From Blastomonas fulva (GTDB lineage: Bacteria > Pseudomonadota > Alphaproteobacteria > Sphingomonadales > Sphingomonadaceae), in NCBI RefSeq assembly GCF_003431825.1, contig NZ_CP020083.1, forward strand, positions 2,332,501 to 2,396,500: 64,000 nucleotides of DNA, in the 5' to 3' direction. The notes under the pieces were generated by a model. It was not told where the DNA came from. It saw only the letters and a list, made by a program, of their open reading frames with translations, and made no database searches. A program made the translations under genes and the position numbers. Below are positions 26,997 to 38,901 of the stretch, piece after piece; the stretch's first letter is position 1; every line of letters begins with the position of its first letter.

Positions 26997-28937
26997 TTGC
27001 GTCTTTTCCTCACCGCTTCCTGCCTCGCGCTCTCGCTGGCCGCCGCGCCTGTCTTCGCCCAGAACAGTGCGCCTCAGCCGCAGCCGATCGTGGATATCGT
27101 TCCCGCAGCGCGCGACATCGCCTTCCCAGGGGTGATGACGCTGGAGGTGGATGCGACCGATATCGACCGCGCCATCTTCTCGATGAAGCAGACCATCCCC
27201 GTGCCGCCAGAGGCGCGCACGGCGGGGCGTTTCACATTGCTCTATCCGCAATGGCTGCCGGGCAATCATGCCCCGCGCGGCGAGATCGAGAAGCTGGTCG
27301 GCCTCAAATTCTCGGCCAATGGCAAGCCGCTCGCCTGGCAGCGCGATTCGCTCGACGTGAACGCCTTCCACATCACCGTGCCGTCCGGCGCGCGCGAGGT
27401 GGTGGCGAATTTCCAGTTCGTCAGCCCCACCGCGGCCAACCAGGGGCGCGTCGTGGTCGCGCCCAAGATGATGAACCTGCGCTGGAACAACGTCTCGCTG
27501 TATCCGGCGGGCTATTTCGCGCGCAACATTCCGGTCGATGCGATCGTCACCTGGCCCACCGGCTGGCAGGCGGGCAGCGCTATGCGCGCCAAGCGCAGCT
27601 CAAACAGTTCTGGCGGCGCGAAGATTGCCTATGAACGCGTCGATTTCGACACTCTGGTCGACAGCCCGATGTTTGCGGGCGCGCATTTCAAGAGCTGGCC
27701 GTTGTCCGACAAGGTCACGCTCAACGTCGTTGCCGACGCACCCGAATTCCTCGCCGCCACCCCCGACCAGATCGAGGCGCACAAACGGCTGGTGACAGAG
27801 GCCGAGCACCTGTTCGGCGTGCGGCACTATGACCGCTACGACTTCCTCCTTTCGCTGTCGGACGAGATGAGCGGAATCGGCATCGAGCATCATCGCAGCA
27901 GCGAGAACGGCGTGGGAACCGGCTATTTCACCGACTGGGCCAAGGGTCCGGGGTCGCGCAACCTGCTGCCGCACGAGATGACGCACAGCTGGAACGGTAA
28001 GCACCGCCGTCCGCAGGGCATCTGGTCGCCCGACTTCCGCCAGCCCAGCCGCGATGACCTGTTGTGGGTGTATGAAGGGCAGACCCAGTTCTGGGGTTAT
28101 GTGCTGGGCGCGCGCTCCGGATTGTTCAGCTATCAGGAGACGCTCGATGCCTTCGCCAACATCGCTGCCGGGCTTGATCGCCGCACCGGGCGCGAATGGC
28201 GGCCGCTGGTGGACACCGCGCACGATCCGATCATCGCCGCGCGCCGCCCCAAGGGGTGGGCGAGCTGGCAGCGCAGCGAGGATTACTACAACGAGGGCAT
28301 GCTGGTGTGGCTGGAAGCCGACCAGATCATCCGCCGCGAATCGGGCAACACCCGGTCGCTGCAGGACTTTGCGCGCAGCTTCTTTGGCGGGCGTGAAGGC
28401 GACTGGGGCGTGGTGACCTATGAACTGCCCGATGTCGTCGGCGCGCTGAACGCGGTCCAGCCCTATGACTGGCAGGCGTTCCTGCAGAGCCGCGTCTATC
28501 AGGTGACCACAGAGGCGCCCAAGCAGGGTCTGGTTCTGGGCGGCTATGAATTGGTCTATGTCGCCGAGCCCAGCGCCTATATCAGATCGGGCGAGGCGGC
28601 GTCGGGTGCTTCCGATCTCAGCCATTCGATCGGGCTGGTTGTCGAGAAGGACGGCAAGATCGCGCAGGTCATCTGGGGCAGTTCCGCCTTTGATGCCGGG
28701 ATGACGGTGGGCGACCAGATCACCGGCGTTGGCGGGCGCGATTACTCGGCCGAGATGCTCAAGGCTGCGGTCGCGTCCACCAGCCAGGGCGGCAAGGTCG
28801 AACTGCTGGTCAAGCGCGGCAAACGCTACCGCGAAACCACGCTTTCCTATACCGGCGGCTTGCGCTATCCGGCGCTCCGCAAGACGGGGCAGGGCGAAAC
28901 CGGCCTTGACCGGCTGCTTGCGCCGCAAACCCGCTGA
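26997..28937 (+). CDS. M61 family glycyl aminopeptidase with PDZ domain
   Basis: 646 residues from TTG 26997. This start is preferred because RLFLTASCLALSLAAAPVFAQ then forms a clean signal peptide and AAGGG lies upstream; no ATG fits. An N-terminal beta domain precedes the gluzincin core: zinc motif LLPHEMTHSWNGKHRRP (HExxH) and the downstream glutamate in WVYEGQTQFWG. A C-terminal PDZ domain (IGLVVEKDGKIAQVIWGSSA, MTVGDQITGVGG) completes the M61 layout. It is an exported peptidase with preference for N-terminal small residues in known members. Confidence 0.92.
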   Translation: MRLFLTASCLALSLAAAPVFAQNSAPQPQPIVDIVPAARDIAFPGVMTLEVDATDIDRAIFSMKQTIPVPPEARTAGRFTLLYPQWLPGNHAPRGEIEKLVGLKFSANGKPLAWQRDSLDVNAFHITVPSGAREVVANFQFVSPTAANQGRVVVAPKMMNLRWNNVSLYPAGYFARNIPVDAIVTWPTGWQAGSAMRAKRSSNSSGGAKIAYERVDFDTLVDSPMFAGAHFKSWPLSDKVTLNVVADAPEFLAATPDQIEAHKRLVTEAEHLFGVRHYDRYDFLLSLSDEMSGIGIEHHRSSENGVGTGYFTDWAKGPGSRNLLPHEMTHSWNGKHRRPQGIWSPDFRQPSRDDLLWVYEGQTQFWGYVLGARSGLFSYQETLDAFANIAAGLDRRTGREWRPLVDTAHDPIIAARRPKGWASWQRSEDYYNEGMLVWLEADQIIRRESGNTRSLQDFARSFFGGREGDWGVVTYELPDVVGALNAVQPYDWQAFLQSRVYQVTTEAPKQGLVLGGYELVYVAEPSAYIRSGEAASGASDLSHSIGLVVEKDGKIAQVIWGSSAFDAGMTVGDQITGVGGRDYSAEMLKAAVASTSQGGKVELLVKRGKRYRETTLSYTGGLRYPALRKTGQGETGLDRLLAPQTR

Positions 28938-28994
28938 ACGCTGAAGAACGGGCACGTCGTTCAGCGGCAAACCAGAACAAAGGCCTCCATCCTT

Positions 28995-29534
28995 ATGCTT
29001 ATCGATCAGATTCCGACCGGCAAGAATCCGCCGAACAACGTTAACGTCATCATCGAAGTGCCCACGGGCGGCGAGCCTGTGAAGTATGAGTTCGACAAGG
29101 CCTCGGGCGCGCTGTTTGTCGACCGCATCCTGCACACGCCGATGCGCTATCCTGCCAACTACGGCTTCATCCCGCACACGCTGTCGCCCGATGGCGATCC
29201 GCTCGATGCGCTGGTGATTGCGCGTTCGCCGTTCATGCCCGGCTCGGTCGTGCGCGCACGTCCGATTGCCGTCCTGAACCTGGAAGACGAGCATGGCGGC
29301 GATGAAAAGGTCATCTGCGTCCCCGACACCGCGACCTTCCCCTATTACACCGATGTGCGCGAGAAGGACGACATGCCCGACATCGTGTTCGCGCAGATCG
29401 AGCACTTCTTCACCCACTACAAGGACCTGGAAGCCGAAAAGTGGGTGCGAATCGGCAAATGGGGCGACGCTGCCGAAGCGCGCCAGGTGATCATCGAGGC
29501 GATCGAACGCGCCCAGCAGCACAAGGCAGGCTGA
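28995..29534 (+). CDS. ppa: Inorganic pyrophosphatase (family I)
   Basis: Hydrolyses pyrophosphate to two phosphates, pulling biosynthetic reactions forward; soluble hexamer in bacteria. The 179-residue protein has the family's VPTGGEPVKYEFDK, MRYPANYGFIPHTLSPDGDPLDALV (signature with metal-binding aspartates), and FPYYTDVREKDDMPD. Length is typical. Its TGA overlaps the following lipoprotein start (TGATG). Confidence 0.97.
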   Translation: MLIDQIPTGKNPPNNVNVIIEVPTGGEPVKYEFDKASGALFVDRILHTPMRYPANYGFIPHTLSPDGDPLDALVIARSPFMPGSVVRARPIAVLNLEDEHGGDEKVICVPDTATFPYYTDVREKDDMPDIVFAQIEHFFTHYKDLEAEKWVRIGKWGDAAEARQVIIEAIERAQQHKAG

Positions 29535-29872
29535 TGCGGCTCGGGGCAGGGACGCGCCTCACACTGCCGCCCATGCGGGCGCTTGTGGCAGGCGTCGTCT
29601 CTGCCGCGGTGCTGGCAGGCTGTGCGACGCCCGAGGCGCGCACCCGCACCGCGCTCGAGAGAACCGGGCTCAGTCGTCCGGTCTCCGCCTGCATGGCAGG
29701 GCGCATGGTCGACCGGCTGTCGCTGGCGCAGCTCCAGCGGCTGGGCCGGCTGGGGCGCCTTCAACGCGCTGGCGACTTTGAAGAATTTCTGCGGCTTACC
29801 CGCGCGTTGCGCGATCCGGAAATTCTGGCGGTTGTCAGCTCGTCCGGGCTGGTTTGCACAGCGCGCAACTGA
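29534..29872 (+). CDS. Small lipoprotein of unknown function
   Basis: Up to 112 residues. The internal ATG at 29573 gives a better signal peptide, [21 protein letters not shown], with lipobox LAGC; the first ATG overlaps the ppa stop. The mature part is short and helical, with [28 protein letters not shown] written as closely spaced leucine-arginine heptads, and one later cysteine (GLVCTARN). No family recognised. Probably co-transcribed with ppa. Confidence 0.7.
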   Translation: MRLGAGTRLTLPPMRALVAGVVSAAVLAGCATPEARTRTALERTGLSRPVSACMAGRMVDRLSLAQLQRLGRLGRLQRAGDFEEFLRLTRALRDPEILAVVSSSGLVCTARN

Positions 29873-30033
29873 CTGTCGCAACACACAGCTCTGCTCAAGC
29901 GATTGCAGGGTTTCCTTTAGGGCGCGTCTATGCTTTAGCGCCCCTCACAACCGTTCATCGACCGCTTAATGGCCTGGTGTCGACCGCTTGTGAGTCGCAC
30001 GCCCGGCCCGCTCAGAAAGGCATGGGATCCTTC

Positions 30034-31233
<1,200 letters not shown>

Positions 31234-31243
31234 TGATCAATTT

Positions 31244-31430
31244 ATCCTCTCCCTTCACGGGAGAGGATATGGAGACTTGGCAGTCCTGAGCTTGTCGAAG
31301 GACCGCCTAGTCGGAATTGGAGAGGGCCTTTCGGCATCTGCGGATGCCGCGCAGTCACCCTCCCCCAGCTTCGACTAGGCGCTTGCAGCGCCAAGTCTGC
31401 GCAACCCTCTCCCGTCAAGGGAGAGGGGAT
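31244..31430. repeat. 187-bp nested inverted-repeat element between sucC and etfB
   Basis: Hairpins close both ends (ATCCTCTCCC arms at 31244-31268; CCCTCTCCC arms at 31405-31427). Inside are nested long-range pairs: AGACTTGGC (31273) with GCCAAGTCT (31390), GCCTAGTCG (31305) with CGACTAGGC (31372), and a central CGGCATC-TGCG-GATGCCG hairpin at 31332-31349. The left half also carries the CCTGAGCTTGTCGAAGG word seen in other repeats here. Non-coding, MITE-like. Confidence 0.85.
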
Positions 31431-31450
31431 GGCGGCAGGAAAGCCACCAC

Positions 31451-31466
31451 TTGACGTTTACGTGAA
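31451..31466 (+). promoter_or_regulatory. LiuR-like palindromic operator/promoter of etfBA
   Basis: TTGACGTTTACGTGAA is a 7+2+7 dyad (six of seven arm bases paired) that begins with a -35-like TTGACG. A weak -10-like TAAATC begins 17 bases further on. It is 44 bases before the etfB start. The same dyad is found before the MFS gene at 9883-9898. MerR-family regulators such as LiuR bind in this position at acyl-CoA catabolism promoters. Confidence 0.55.
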
Positions 31467-31509
31467 CGGAAACTAAATCTGTCTCACGATCATTAGGGAA
31501 GGAAGCGCC

Positions 31510-32259
31510 ATGAAGATCCTTGTGCCCGTGAAACGGGTTATCGATTACAACGTGAAGCCGCGCGTGAAGGCGGATGGGTCGGGTGTCGACCTCGCCAACG
31601 TCAAGATGAGCATGAACCCGTTCGACGAAATCGCCGTCGAAGAGGCGCTGCGCATCAAGGAAGCGGGCAATGCAGAAGAAGTCATCGCCGTGTCGGTCGG
31701 CCCTGCCAAGGCGCAGGAAACGCTCCGCACCGCGCTCGCCATGGGCGCCGATCGCGCGATCCTGATCGAGACCGACGAGACCGTCGAGCCGTTGGCGGTT
31801 GCCAAGCTGCTTGCCAAGGTCGCTGCGGAAGAGAACCCCGGCCTGATCCTGCTGGGCAAGCAGGCGATCGACGACGACAGCAACCAGACCGGCCAGATGC
31901 TCGCAGCCTTGCTTGGCTGGGGCCAGGCGACCTTCGCCAACACCGTTGCGGTGGAAGGTTACAGCGTCACCGTCGCCCGCGAAATCGATGGCGGCCTGCA
32001 GACGGTCAAGCTCAAGACCCCGGCGATCGTCACCACCGACCTTCGCCTCAACGAGCCGCGTTATGCTTCGCTGCCCAACATCATGAAGGCGAAGAAGAAG
32101 CCTCTCGATGTGAAGACCCCGGCGGATTACGGCGTGGACATCGCTCCGCGCCTGACCACGCTCAAGGTCACCGAGCCGCCGGTGCGCAGCGCCGGGATCA
32201 AGGTTGCAGATGTCGACGCGCTCGTCGGCAAGCTCAAGGAAATGGGAGTTGGCGCATGA
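31510..32259 (+). CDS. etfB: Electron transfer flavoprotein beta subunit
   Basis: With EtfA forms the FAD/AMP-containing carrier that moves electrons from acyl-CoA dehydrogenases to the quinone pool. 249 residues beginning [20 protein letters not shown]. The family signature region [29 protein letters not shown] and the AMP-site segment [17 protein letters not shown] are present. AGGGAAGGA precedes the ATG. Its end overlaps etfA by four bases. Confidence 0.97.
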   Translation: MKILVPVKRVIDYNVKPRVKADGSGVDLANVKMSMNPFDEIAVEEALRIKEAGNAEEVIAVSVGPAKAQETLRTALAMGADRAILIETDETVEPLAVAKLLAKVAAEENPGLILLGKQAIDDDSNQTGQMLAALLGWGQATFANTVAVEGYSVTVAREIDGGLQTVKLKTPAIVTTDLRLNEPRYASLPNIMKAKKKPLDVKTPADYGVDIAPRLTTLKVTEPPVRSAGIKVADVDALVGKLKEMGVGA

Positions 32260-33185
32260 AGACGCTCGTTTGGGTTGAACATGACAATGCGGTCATGAAG
32301 GATGCAACGCTGGCTGTCGTCACGGCGGCCGGCAAGCTGGGTGAAGTGCACGCGCTGGTCGCAGGCTCGGGCTGCGCGGCGGTTGCCGATCAGGTCGCCA
32401 AGGTCGCCGGTATCGCCACCGTCCACCTCGCCGACGATGCCTCGCTCGCAAATGGCCTGGCTGAGAACGTCGCGCCGCTCGTGGCGAGCCTGATGGCCAG
32501 CCACGACGCGTTCCTCGCGCCCGCTACCACCACCGGCAAGAACATCGCCCCGCGCGTTGCTGCCCTGCTCGACGTGATGCAGATTTCGGACATTCTCTCG
32601 GTCGAAGGCCCCAAGACCTTCACCCGTCCGATCTATGCCGGCAACGCTATCGCCACGGTCGAATCGTCGGACGCCAAGCTGGTGATCACCGTGCGCGGCA
32701 CCGCGTTCGAAAAGGCCGCGACCGAAGGCGGTTCGGGCACGGTCGAAGCGGTGGGCGGAGCATCGGACTCGGGCCTGTCGACTTTCGTCAGCGCCGAGAT
32801 CGCCAAGAGCGAGCGTCCCGAACTGACCAGCGCCAAGATCATCGTCTCGGGCGGTCGTGCGCTGGGTTCGGGCGAGAAGTTCGAGGAAGTCATCACCCCG
32901 CTGGCAGACAAGCTGGGTGCCGGCATCGGTGCGTCGCGCGCTGCGGTCGATGCGGGCTATGTCCCCAACGACTATCAGGTCGGCCAGACCGGCAAGATCG
33001 TCGCTCCCGAAGTCTATGTCGCGGTCGGCATCTCCGGCGCGATCCAGCACCTTGCGGGCATGAAGGACTCCAAGACCATCATCGCCATCAACAAGGACGA
33101 GGACGCTCCGATCTTCCAGGTCGCCGACATTGGCCTGGTCGCGGACCTGTTCACCGCGGTTCCGGAGCTCACCGGCAAGCTCTGA
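32256..33185 (+). CDS. etfA: Electron transfer flavoprotein alpha subunit
   Basis: 309 residues. The N-terminal alpha/beta domain begins [19 protein letters not shown]. The C-terminal FAD-binding domain shows the strong signature [20 protein letters not shown], then [44 protein letters not shown] in segments typical of the family, and [17 protein letters not shown]. Coupled to etfB by an ATGA overlap. A rho-independent terminator follows 25 bases after the stop. Confidence 0.97.
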   Translation: MKTLVWVEHDNAVMKDATLAVVTAAGKLGEVHALVAGSGCAAVADQVAKVAGIATVHLADDASLANGLAENVAPLVASLMASHDAFLAPATTTGKNIAPRVAALLDVMQISDILSVEGPKTFTRPIYAGNAIATVESSDAKLVITVRGTAFEKAATEGGSGTVEAVGGASDSGLSTFVSAEIAKSERPELTSAKIIVSGGRALGSGEKFEEVITPLADKLGAGIGASRAAVDAGYVPNDYQVGQTGKIVAPEVYVAVGISGAIQHLAGMKDSKTIIAINKDEDAPIFQVADIGLVADLFTAVPELTGKL

Positions 33186-33210
33186 GCTGCGGCTGGTTCC
33201 TGAAAATACG

Positions 33211-33245
33211 AAACCCCGGCGGGCAACCGCCGGGGTTTTTGTTTG
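33211..33245 (+). terminator. Rho-independent terminator after etfA
   Basis: An 11-bp perfect stem AACCCCGGCGG/CCGCCGGGGTT with a GCAA tetraloop, preceded by AAA and followed by TTTTT. This is the cleanest intrinsic terminator in the window and ends the etfBA transcript. Confidence 0.93.
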
Positions 33246-33266
33246 CAGGTTAGGGTGGAGGCGACA

Positions 33267-33344
33267 CCTTCGACAGGCTCAGGTTGAGCGAATGAGGCTA
33301 GATGACGTGGTCTTCTGGCGTCCGCTGAGCCTGAGCCCATCGAT
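33267..33344. repeat. Dispersed inverted repeat (CTTCGACAGGCTCAGG type)
   Basis: Left arm CCTTCGACAGGCTCAGGTTG at 33267 and a degenerate right arm CCGCTGAGCCTGAGCCCATCG at 33322 form an imperfect stem between the convergent etfA and purH. It is the same family as 24095-24174. No gene or other feature is seen in this gap. Confidence 0.75.
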
Positions 33345-33358
33345 AGCCCCGGCCGCCA

Positions 33359-34948
33359 TCAATGCCGGAAGTGGCGCATTCCGGTGAAGACCATCGCCAG
33401 GCCTGCCTCGTCGGCGGCCGCAATCACTTCGTCGTCGCGCATCGACCCGCCGGGCTGGATCACGGCCGACGCGCCTGCCTCGACCGCCGCAAGCAGGCCG
33501 TCGGCGAAGGGGAAGAACGCGTCGGATGCGACCGACGATCCCTTGGTGCGCGGTTCGGACCAGCCATAGGTCTGCGCCGCCTCGATCGCCTTGGCACCCG
33601 CGATGCGCGCTGAATCGCGGCGGTTCATCTGGCCGGCGCCGATGCCTGCGGTCGATCCGTCCTTGGCGTAGACGATGGCGTTGGACTTCACATGCTTGGC
33701 CACGGTCCAGGCAAACAGGCAGTCGGTCAGCTCCTGCTCGCTCGGAGCGCGCTTCGTCACGACCTTGAGGTCGTCGCGGGTGATCCGGCCATTGTCGCGC
33801 GACTGGAACAGCGCGCCGCCCGCAATGGTGCGCAGGCCCATGCCGCCGCGCGCAGGGTTGGGCAGGTCACCGGTGAGGATCAGGCGCAGGTTCTTCTTCT
33901 TGGCGAACACGGCCTTGGCGGCGTCATCCGCATCGGGCGCGCAGACGACTTCGGTGAAGATGTCGCTGATCGCTTCGGCCGTCGGGCCGTCGAGTGGCCG
34001 GTTGACCGCGATGATGCCGCCGAAGGCCGAGACGCTGTCGCACTGCAAAGCCGCCTTGTAGGCGCTTACGAGATCGTCGCCGCTCGCAACGCCGCACGGA
34101 TTGGCGTGCTTGACGATCACCACGGTGGGCGGGCCATCGCGGAATTCCGCGACCAGCTCGAGCGCGGCGTCGGCGTCGTTCAGATTGTTGTAGCTAAGCT
34201 CCTTGCCCTGCACCTGGCGGTGGTCGGCGAGCGATCCGCCCGGCGCGAAGGCGGGCAGGTACAGCGCCGCGCTCTGGTGCGGGTTTTCGCCATAGCGCAG
34301 CGCCTGCCCCTTGCGGAAGGGCACAGAGAGCTTTTCGGGGAACATCTCGCCCTGGTCGGCAAAGGCGAACCAGCTGGCGATCATCGCGTCATATTCCGCC
34401 GTTGCGGCATAGGCCTTGGCGGCCATCTTGCGGCGGAACGCGAGGGTGGTCGCGCCGTTTCCGGCCTCCATCTCGGTGGTGAGCGTGGCATAATCGGCGG
34501 GATCGGTGACGATGGTGACGAACGCGTGGTTCTTGGCCGCAGAGCGCACCATGCTGGGCCCGCCGATGTCGATATTCTCGATGATCTCGTCGCGCTCGGC
34601 GCCCTTGGCGACGGTCGCGGCGAAGGGGTAGAGGTTGACCACCACCAGGTCGATCGCGCCGATGCCGTGCGCCTGCATCGCGGCGACATGGCTTTCATTG
34701 TCGCGCACCGCGAGCAGTCCGCCGTGCACCATCGGGTGCAATGTCTTGACGCGGCCGTCCATCATCTCGGGGAAATCGGTGATTTCCGAGATGTCGCGCA
34801 CGGCAAGCCCCGCATCGCGCAGCGCCTTGGCAGTGCCGCCGGTCGACACCAGTTCGACGCCTTGCGCGGCAAGGCTTGCCCCAAGTTGCGCCAGACCGCT
34901 TTTGTCCGAGACGGAAAGCAGCGCGCGTTTGATCGCAATATCAGTCAC
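33359..34948 (-). CDS. purH: Bifunctional AICAR transformylase / IMP cyclohydrolase
   Basis: Last two steps of purine synthesis, AICAR to FAICAR to IMP. The 529-residue protein is complete. N-terminal MGS-like cyclohydrolase domain: [47 protein letters not shown]-terminal transformylase: [14 protein letters not shown], the catalytic lysine-histidine in [14 protein letters not shown], and [11 protein letters not shown]. It closes the run rsmB-rpe-heparinase-purH, starting 5 bases after the heparinase stop. Confidence 0.97.
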   Translation of the reverse strand: MTDIAIKRALLSVSDKSGLAQLGASLAAQGVELVSTGGTAKALRDAGLAVRDISEITDFPEMMDGRVKTLHPMVHGGLLAVRDNESHVAAMQAHGIGAIDLVVVNLYPFAATVAKGAERDEIIENIDIGGPSMVRSAAKNHAFVTIVTDPADYATLTTEMEAGNGATTLAFRRKMAAKAYAATAEYDAMIASWFAFADQGEMFPEKLSVPFRKGQALRYGENPHQSAALYLPAFAPGGSLADHRQVQGKELSYNNLNDADAALELVAEFRDGPPTVVIVKHANPCGVASGDDLVSAYKAALQCDSVSAFGGIIAVNRPLDGPTAEAISDIFTEVVCAPDADDAAKAVFAKKKNLRLILTGDLPNPARGGMGLRTIAGGALFQSRDNGRITRDDLKVVTKRAPSEQELTDCLFAWTVAKHVKSNAIVYAKDGSTAGIGAGQMNRRDSARIAGAKAIEAAQTYGWSEPRTKGSSVASDAFFPFADGLLAAVEAGASAVIQPGGSMRDDEVIAAADEAGLAMVFTGMRHFRH

Positions 34949-34953
34949 TTCGG

Positions 34954-36804
34954 TTATCCCATATGCTTGAGCAGCCAGCCATAATTGCCACCGCCGCTGG
35001 ACACGGATCCGGCAAGCACGATCTGCTGGCTGGGCTGGATTTGCCCGCGGTCATCGACCCACAGGCTTTCTTCAAGAGTCACGCTGGCAGATGCCGAGCG
35101 GAATTGCCACAGCGAGCCATCGGCGATGCGCAGGAACACGCCCATGCCATCACTCGCCAGGTGCGCCTCGACATCCAGCCCCAGATGGAAGCGGATCGCG
35201 AACGGCATCTCGGAAGGCTTGCTGCGACCGAAGCCGCGCTTTGCGGCGGGCAGCAATACATCCTCGCCGCGCAGTTCGCGTCCGTCTGAGCGCAGGACCA
35301 GCAGGCGGCGATGGGTGAGGCCATAACGCTTGGCATAGCCGTCATGGCTCATGTCGAGGCGCACCGCATCGTCGGTATCGCGGCGGTCGAGTTCGACCAG
35401 CCCAACGCCCTTGCCGAGCTGGCCCTTGGGCAGCACCGCGGTGCTGTTGGTATCGTCGAGGCACAAGGTCGAATGCGCGGCGGTAGCACGCAGCCCCCGG
35501 CTCAGCGATGCAGGAACGTCGGCAGGCAGCACGCCCGCGCCGCCGCAATTGACGATGATCCGGTGCGGACCGTGGCTCATCTCGAAGGCGAGCGTGGAGG
35601 CGCAGCCGGCGACTGCGTGTCGCGCCATCGGCGGGGTTCCGGCATCGACCAGCACCACCGTGCGCCCGGCGGGAATGCGCTGGAAGCCCCAGTGCCGCGC
35701 CTGACGCAGCGGGCGCGAGCGCACGCCGGTGGCGCGGATCAGCGTGGTCATCGCCTCTGCGGGGATCGCGGCTGAACCCTGCCAGCTGCCCAGCGAGCCA
35801 TCATAATGGGTCAGCCCCTGCAACGCCGGAACCGCGCGGCCCAGCGCCAGCTCGATGATCGGCGACAGCAATTCGTTGCGCGCCGCATAGACCGACTTGA
35901 GCATCGCCAGCACGCGGATGGCCTCGATCTGCGCCAGCGGCGAGCGCGACAGCGCGCCGCCATCCTCACCCATGAAGGTTTCGATCGCGCGCTTGAGGCC
36001 TGCCTCGCCGAAGATGCGGCGCGGCTCGCCATCCGGGAGCAGCAGCGCGGCTGCGACCACGCCTGTCCATGCGGTCAGCCTTGCCAGCCCCTCGGGTGCC
36101 TTGTCGGCGACATGGTCGAGATGTCGCGCGGTGCTGGCAAAATTGCGCAGCACGCGCGAGCGGTACACCAGGTCGCTGCTCGACAGGATCAGAGGTGCGT
36201 GCGCCGCGCAGTTGAGAATGCGGCGCGCGGCGATGTCGGCGCGCCAGGCGGGATCGGAGACGGTTTCCAGATGCGCGTCGAGCCAGTGATCGACCAGCGA
36301 CTCGGCAATCGGAACGCACGTCTCGCGCGGGGCAGCAGCGGCAAGGTCGCGCAGCCAGGCAAAGCTGTGAATATAGTCGAGCGCCTCGTCGGGTGCCTTG
36401 AGGCTGGCATAATCGAGCTTGGCGGTGGGGATGCGCGCGCCTGCGATCTGGAAATGCCCCGCGCGGATCGCCTTGCCGCGCCGCGCATCGCCGGTGAACG
36501 GATCGTCGGGCGCGGCCAGCAACCGCAGCGGCGAGCGGCCCTTGAGCCGCAATTTGTGCAGCGGCGTGCGCCAGGTCAGCCGATAGAAATAATGCACCAC
36601 GCTCTCGGTAAGCGAAAGGCCGCGGTCGTTCTCGAGCCGGATGAGCTGCTTGCGCTCGCCTTGCGCATCGGATTCGCTGGCGTGGATCAGGTCGGGTCGG
36701 GTTTCTGTCACATCGCTGCCTATCATCGGCAACTGCCGCTCGGATTCGCTGGCCTGGGCAGCAAGGGCGCCTGTCCGGCGGCTATCGGACAGGGCTTCGG
36801 TCAT
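34954..36804 (-). CDS. Heparinase II/III family protein
   Basis: 616 residues. An N-terminal alpha/alpha toroid-like region ([36 protein letters not shown]) is followed by the beta-rich Hepar_II_III domain ([50 protein letters not shown]). No signal peptide is evident, which is unusual for a polysaccharide lyase. In alphaproteobacteria this gene is regularly embedded between rpe and purH, but its physiological substrate is not known. It overlaps the rpe stop by four bases. Confidence 0.88.
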   Translation of the reverse strand: MTEALSDSRRTGALAAQASESERQLPMIGSDVTETRPDLIHASESDAQGERKQLIRLENDRGLSLTESVVHYFYRLTWRTPLHKLRLKGRSPLRLLAAPDDPFTGDARRGKAIRAGHFQIAGARIPTAKLDYASLKAPDEALDYIHSFAWLRDLAAAAPRETCVPIAESLVDHWLDAHLETVSDPAWRADIAARRILNCAAHAPLILSSSDLVYRSRVLRNFASTARHLDHVADKAPEGLARLTAWTGVVAAALLLPDGEPRRIFGEAGLKRAIETFMGEDGGALSRSPLAQIEAIRVLAMLKSVYAARNELLSPIIELALGRAVPALQGLTHYDGSLGSWQGSAAIPAEAMTTLIRATGVRSRPLRQARHWGFQRIPAGRTVVLVDAGTPPMARHAVAGCASTLAFEMSHGPHRIIVNCGGAGVLPADVPASLSRGLRATAAHSTLCLDDTNSTAVLPKGQLGKGVGLVELDRRDTDDAVRLDMSHDGYAKRYGLTHRRLLVLRSDGRELRGEDVLLPAAKRGFGRSKPSEMPFAIRFHLGLDVEAHLASDGMGVFLRIADGSLWQFRSASASVTLEESLWVDDRGQIQPSQQIVLAGSVSSGGGNYGWLLKHMG

Positions 36805-37463
36805 TGGCCTTTGAGCGCCCGGATGTTGGCGGCGTAATGGTCGGGGCCGCCCTTGAAGGTCGCGGTGCCCGCAACCAGTGCGTTGGCCCCTGCATTGACC
36901 GCCTGGGGCGCGGTTACCGTATCGATGCCGCCGTCCACCTCCAGATCGATGTGCCGCCCGGTCTTGGCGATCATCTTGGCGATCGCCTCGATCTTGCGCA
37001 GCTGGCTGGAGATGAAGCTCTGGCCACCGAAGCCGGGGTTGACGCTCATCACCAGTACCAGATCGACATCATCGATAAGGTAATCGAGCATCTTGGCGGG
37101 AGTGGCGGGATTGAGTACCACGCCTGCCTTCTTGCCCAGCGACTTGATCAGCTGGACGGTGCGGTGGATGTGCGGGCCGGCCTCGGGATGGACGGTGATG
37201 AAGTCGGCGCCCGCGTCGGCAAAGGCTTCGACATACTGGTCCACCGGTGAAATCATCAGATGGACGTCGAACGGCTTGGTCGTGTGCGGCCGAAGCGCCT
37301 TCACCACGGCAGGGCCGATGGTGATGTTGGGGACGAAATGCCCGTCCATCACGTCGATGTGGATCCAGTCGGCACCCGCAGCATCGATCGCGCGGACTTC
37401 CTCGCCCAGACGCGCGAAATCGGCGGAGAGGATCGACGGAGCTATCAGTGGGGGCTGCGACAT
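36801..37463 (-). CDS. rpe: Ribulose-phosphate 3-epimerase
   Basis: Interconverts ribulose-5-phosphate and xylulose-5-phosphate in the pentose phosphate pathway. A 220-residue TIM barrel with [17 protein letters not shown], the metal-site motifs [19 protein letters not shown] and [23 protein letters not shown], and DLEVDGGI. Length normal. It precedes the heparinase gene with an ATGA overlap and follows rsmB by 95 bases. Confidence 0.97.
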   Translation of the reverse strand: MSQPPLIAPSILSADFARLGEEVRAIDAAGADWIHIDVMDGHFVPNITIGPAVVKALRPHTTKPFDVHLMISPVDQYVEAFADAGADFITVHPEAGPHIHRTVQLIKSLGKKAGVVLNPATPAKMLDYLIDDVDLVLVMSVNPGFGGQSFISSQLRKIEAIAKMIAKTGRHIDLEVDGGIDTVTAPQAVNAGANALVAGTATFKGGPDHYAANIRALKGQ

Positions 37464-37558
37464 AGGCTTAGGCGCTTAACCCTCAACATCTGGTGGGGCA
37501 AGGTTTGTCCGCAGGCTTTTCCACATGATTTGGCCCATCACCGGACAGGCGATGCAAT

Positions 37559-38845
37559 TTATGCCGTGCGGCGCAGCCTGGCCATGAAGAACCCGTCGAG
37601 TCCGCCTGCCTCGGCGAGCATACCGGGCAGCGTGCGCACCCGCCCGAGGGCGTCTGGCGCGACTCCTGCCGGCAGCTCGTCGGCGCGGACCGGATCGATC
37701 GCAAAGCGGCTGTCGGCGGCAAGGAACTGGTCGATTACCGCTTCGCCTTCCTCTGGTTCCAGCGAGCATACGGCATAGACCAGCACGCCGCCGGGCTTGA
37801 CCCAGTTGGAGGCACGATCGAGCAATACCGCCTGCTGTTCGGCGCGCTCCTCGATATGGCGCGGCGCGATGCGATAGAGCACGTCGGGGTGGCGGCGGAA
37901 GATTCCGGTGGCGCTGCACGGCGCATCGAGCAGCACCGCATCGGCCTGCTCGTCGGGGCGCCATTCGAGCAGGTTGGCGGTGACGGTCTGCGCCTCCAGC
38001 CCGGTGCGCTTGAGGTTCTGGCGCAGGCGGCGCAGGCGTTTTTCGGAATTGTCGAGCGCAGTGACATTCCAGCCGGCGGCGGCCAGCTGCATCGTCTTGC
38101 CCCCAGGCGCGGCACACAGATCGAGCACGTGCCCGCCCCGGCTCGTGCCCAGCAGGCGCGCGGGCAGGCTCGCCGAGATGTCCTGTACCCACCAGCCGCC
38201 CGCTTCGTAGCCGGGAATCAGTTCGACAGCGCCGCCACGCTGCAGCCGGACATGGCCTGGCATCAGACTGATGCCGCTCAGTTCCTGCACCAGTGCATCG
38301 GTTCCGGCGGAGTCGGCGAGCGCCAGATCGAGCGGCGGCGGGGTGCCCAGAGCAACGCCTGCGGCCTCGACCATGCTATCGCCCCAGGCCGCCTGCCAGC
38401 GATGCGCGGTGGCGGGCGGAAGCTCGGGCGCGGGCAGGGTGACACCTGCGCGCATCAGGCTGCCGAACACGCCATGCGCCAGCTTGCGCGGGCCGCCCTG
38501 CAGCAAGGGCAGCGCCGTGGCGATCGTCGCATGCGGCGGGGTTTCCAGCACCAGGGTCTGCGCGAGCATGATCCGCAGCACCATCCGCGCCTTGGCATCG
38601 TCGGCCAGCGGCAGCCGGGTCATGCTGTCGATCATCAGGTCGAGCCCGGGCAGATGCCGCAGCACTTCGCCGGCGATCGCCATCGCGAGCGCACGGTCGG
38701 AGCGCTCATCAATCCCCTGGCACGCCGCATGCTGCGCCGTATCCAGCGACTCGCCGCGCCGCATGACGGCATCGAGCATGCGCAGGGCGGCCTGGCGGGC
38801 GGGAAGGCCGGGGGTGGCGTCGGGAGCGGGGGTGCGGTTGGTCAT
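37559..38845 (-). CDS. rsmB: 16S rRNA m5C967 methyltransferase
   Basis: Methylates cytosine 967 of 16S rRNA. 428 residues: an N-terminal NusB-like helical domain (ARQAALRMLDAVMRRGESLD to about residue 140) and a C-terminal Sun/NOL1 methyltransferase domain. SAM motif VLDLCAAPGGKTMQLA is clear, as are the two cysteines of the family: catalytic-site DAPCSATGIFRRHPD and YAVCSLEPEEGE. Neighbouring order rsmB-rpe with htpX and SDHAF4 upstream is conserved in alphaproteobacteria. Confidence 0.95.
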   Translation of the reverse strand: MTNRTPAPDATPGLPARQAALRMLDAVMRRGESLDTAQHAACQGIDERSDRALAMAIAGEVLRHLPGLDLMIDSMTRLPLADDAKARMVLRIMLAQTLVLETPPHATIATALPLLQGGPRKLAHGVFGSLMRAGVTLPAPELPPATAHRWQAAWGDSMVEAAGVALGTPPPLDLALADSAGTDALVQELSGISLMPGHVRLQRGGAVELIPGYEAGGWWVQDISASLPARLLGTSRGGHVLDLCAAPGGKTMQLAAAGWNVTALDNSEKRLRRLRQNLKRTGLEAQTVTANLLEWRPDEQADAVLLDAPCSATGIFRRHPDVLYRIAPRHIEERAEQQAVLLDRASNWVKPGGVLVYAVCSLEPEEGEAVIDQFLAADSRFAIDPVRADELPAGVAPDALGRVRTLPGMLAEAGGLDGFFMARLRRTA

Positions 38846-38901
38846 CGGGGCGCGTTAGGCGCGGTGGCGCGACAAATCAAATTTCTCGAGCTTGCTGAAC
38901 G

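Noticed and set aside
27600..29522. Long open frame (640 codons) on the minus strand opposite the M61 peptidase and ppa
   Set aside because: It is antisense to two well-supported genes, has no recognisable domain and arises from the GC-rich codon pattern of the real strand. The same holds for long frames opposite rsmB/htpX, proA, nadD-rlmH and the SLC13 gene.
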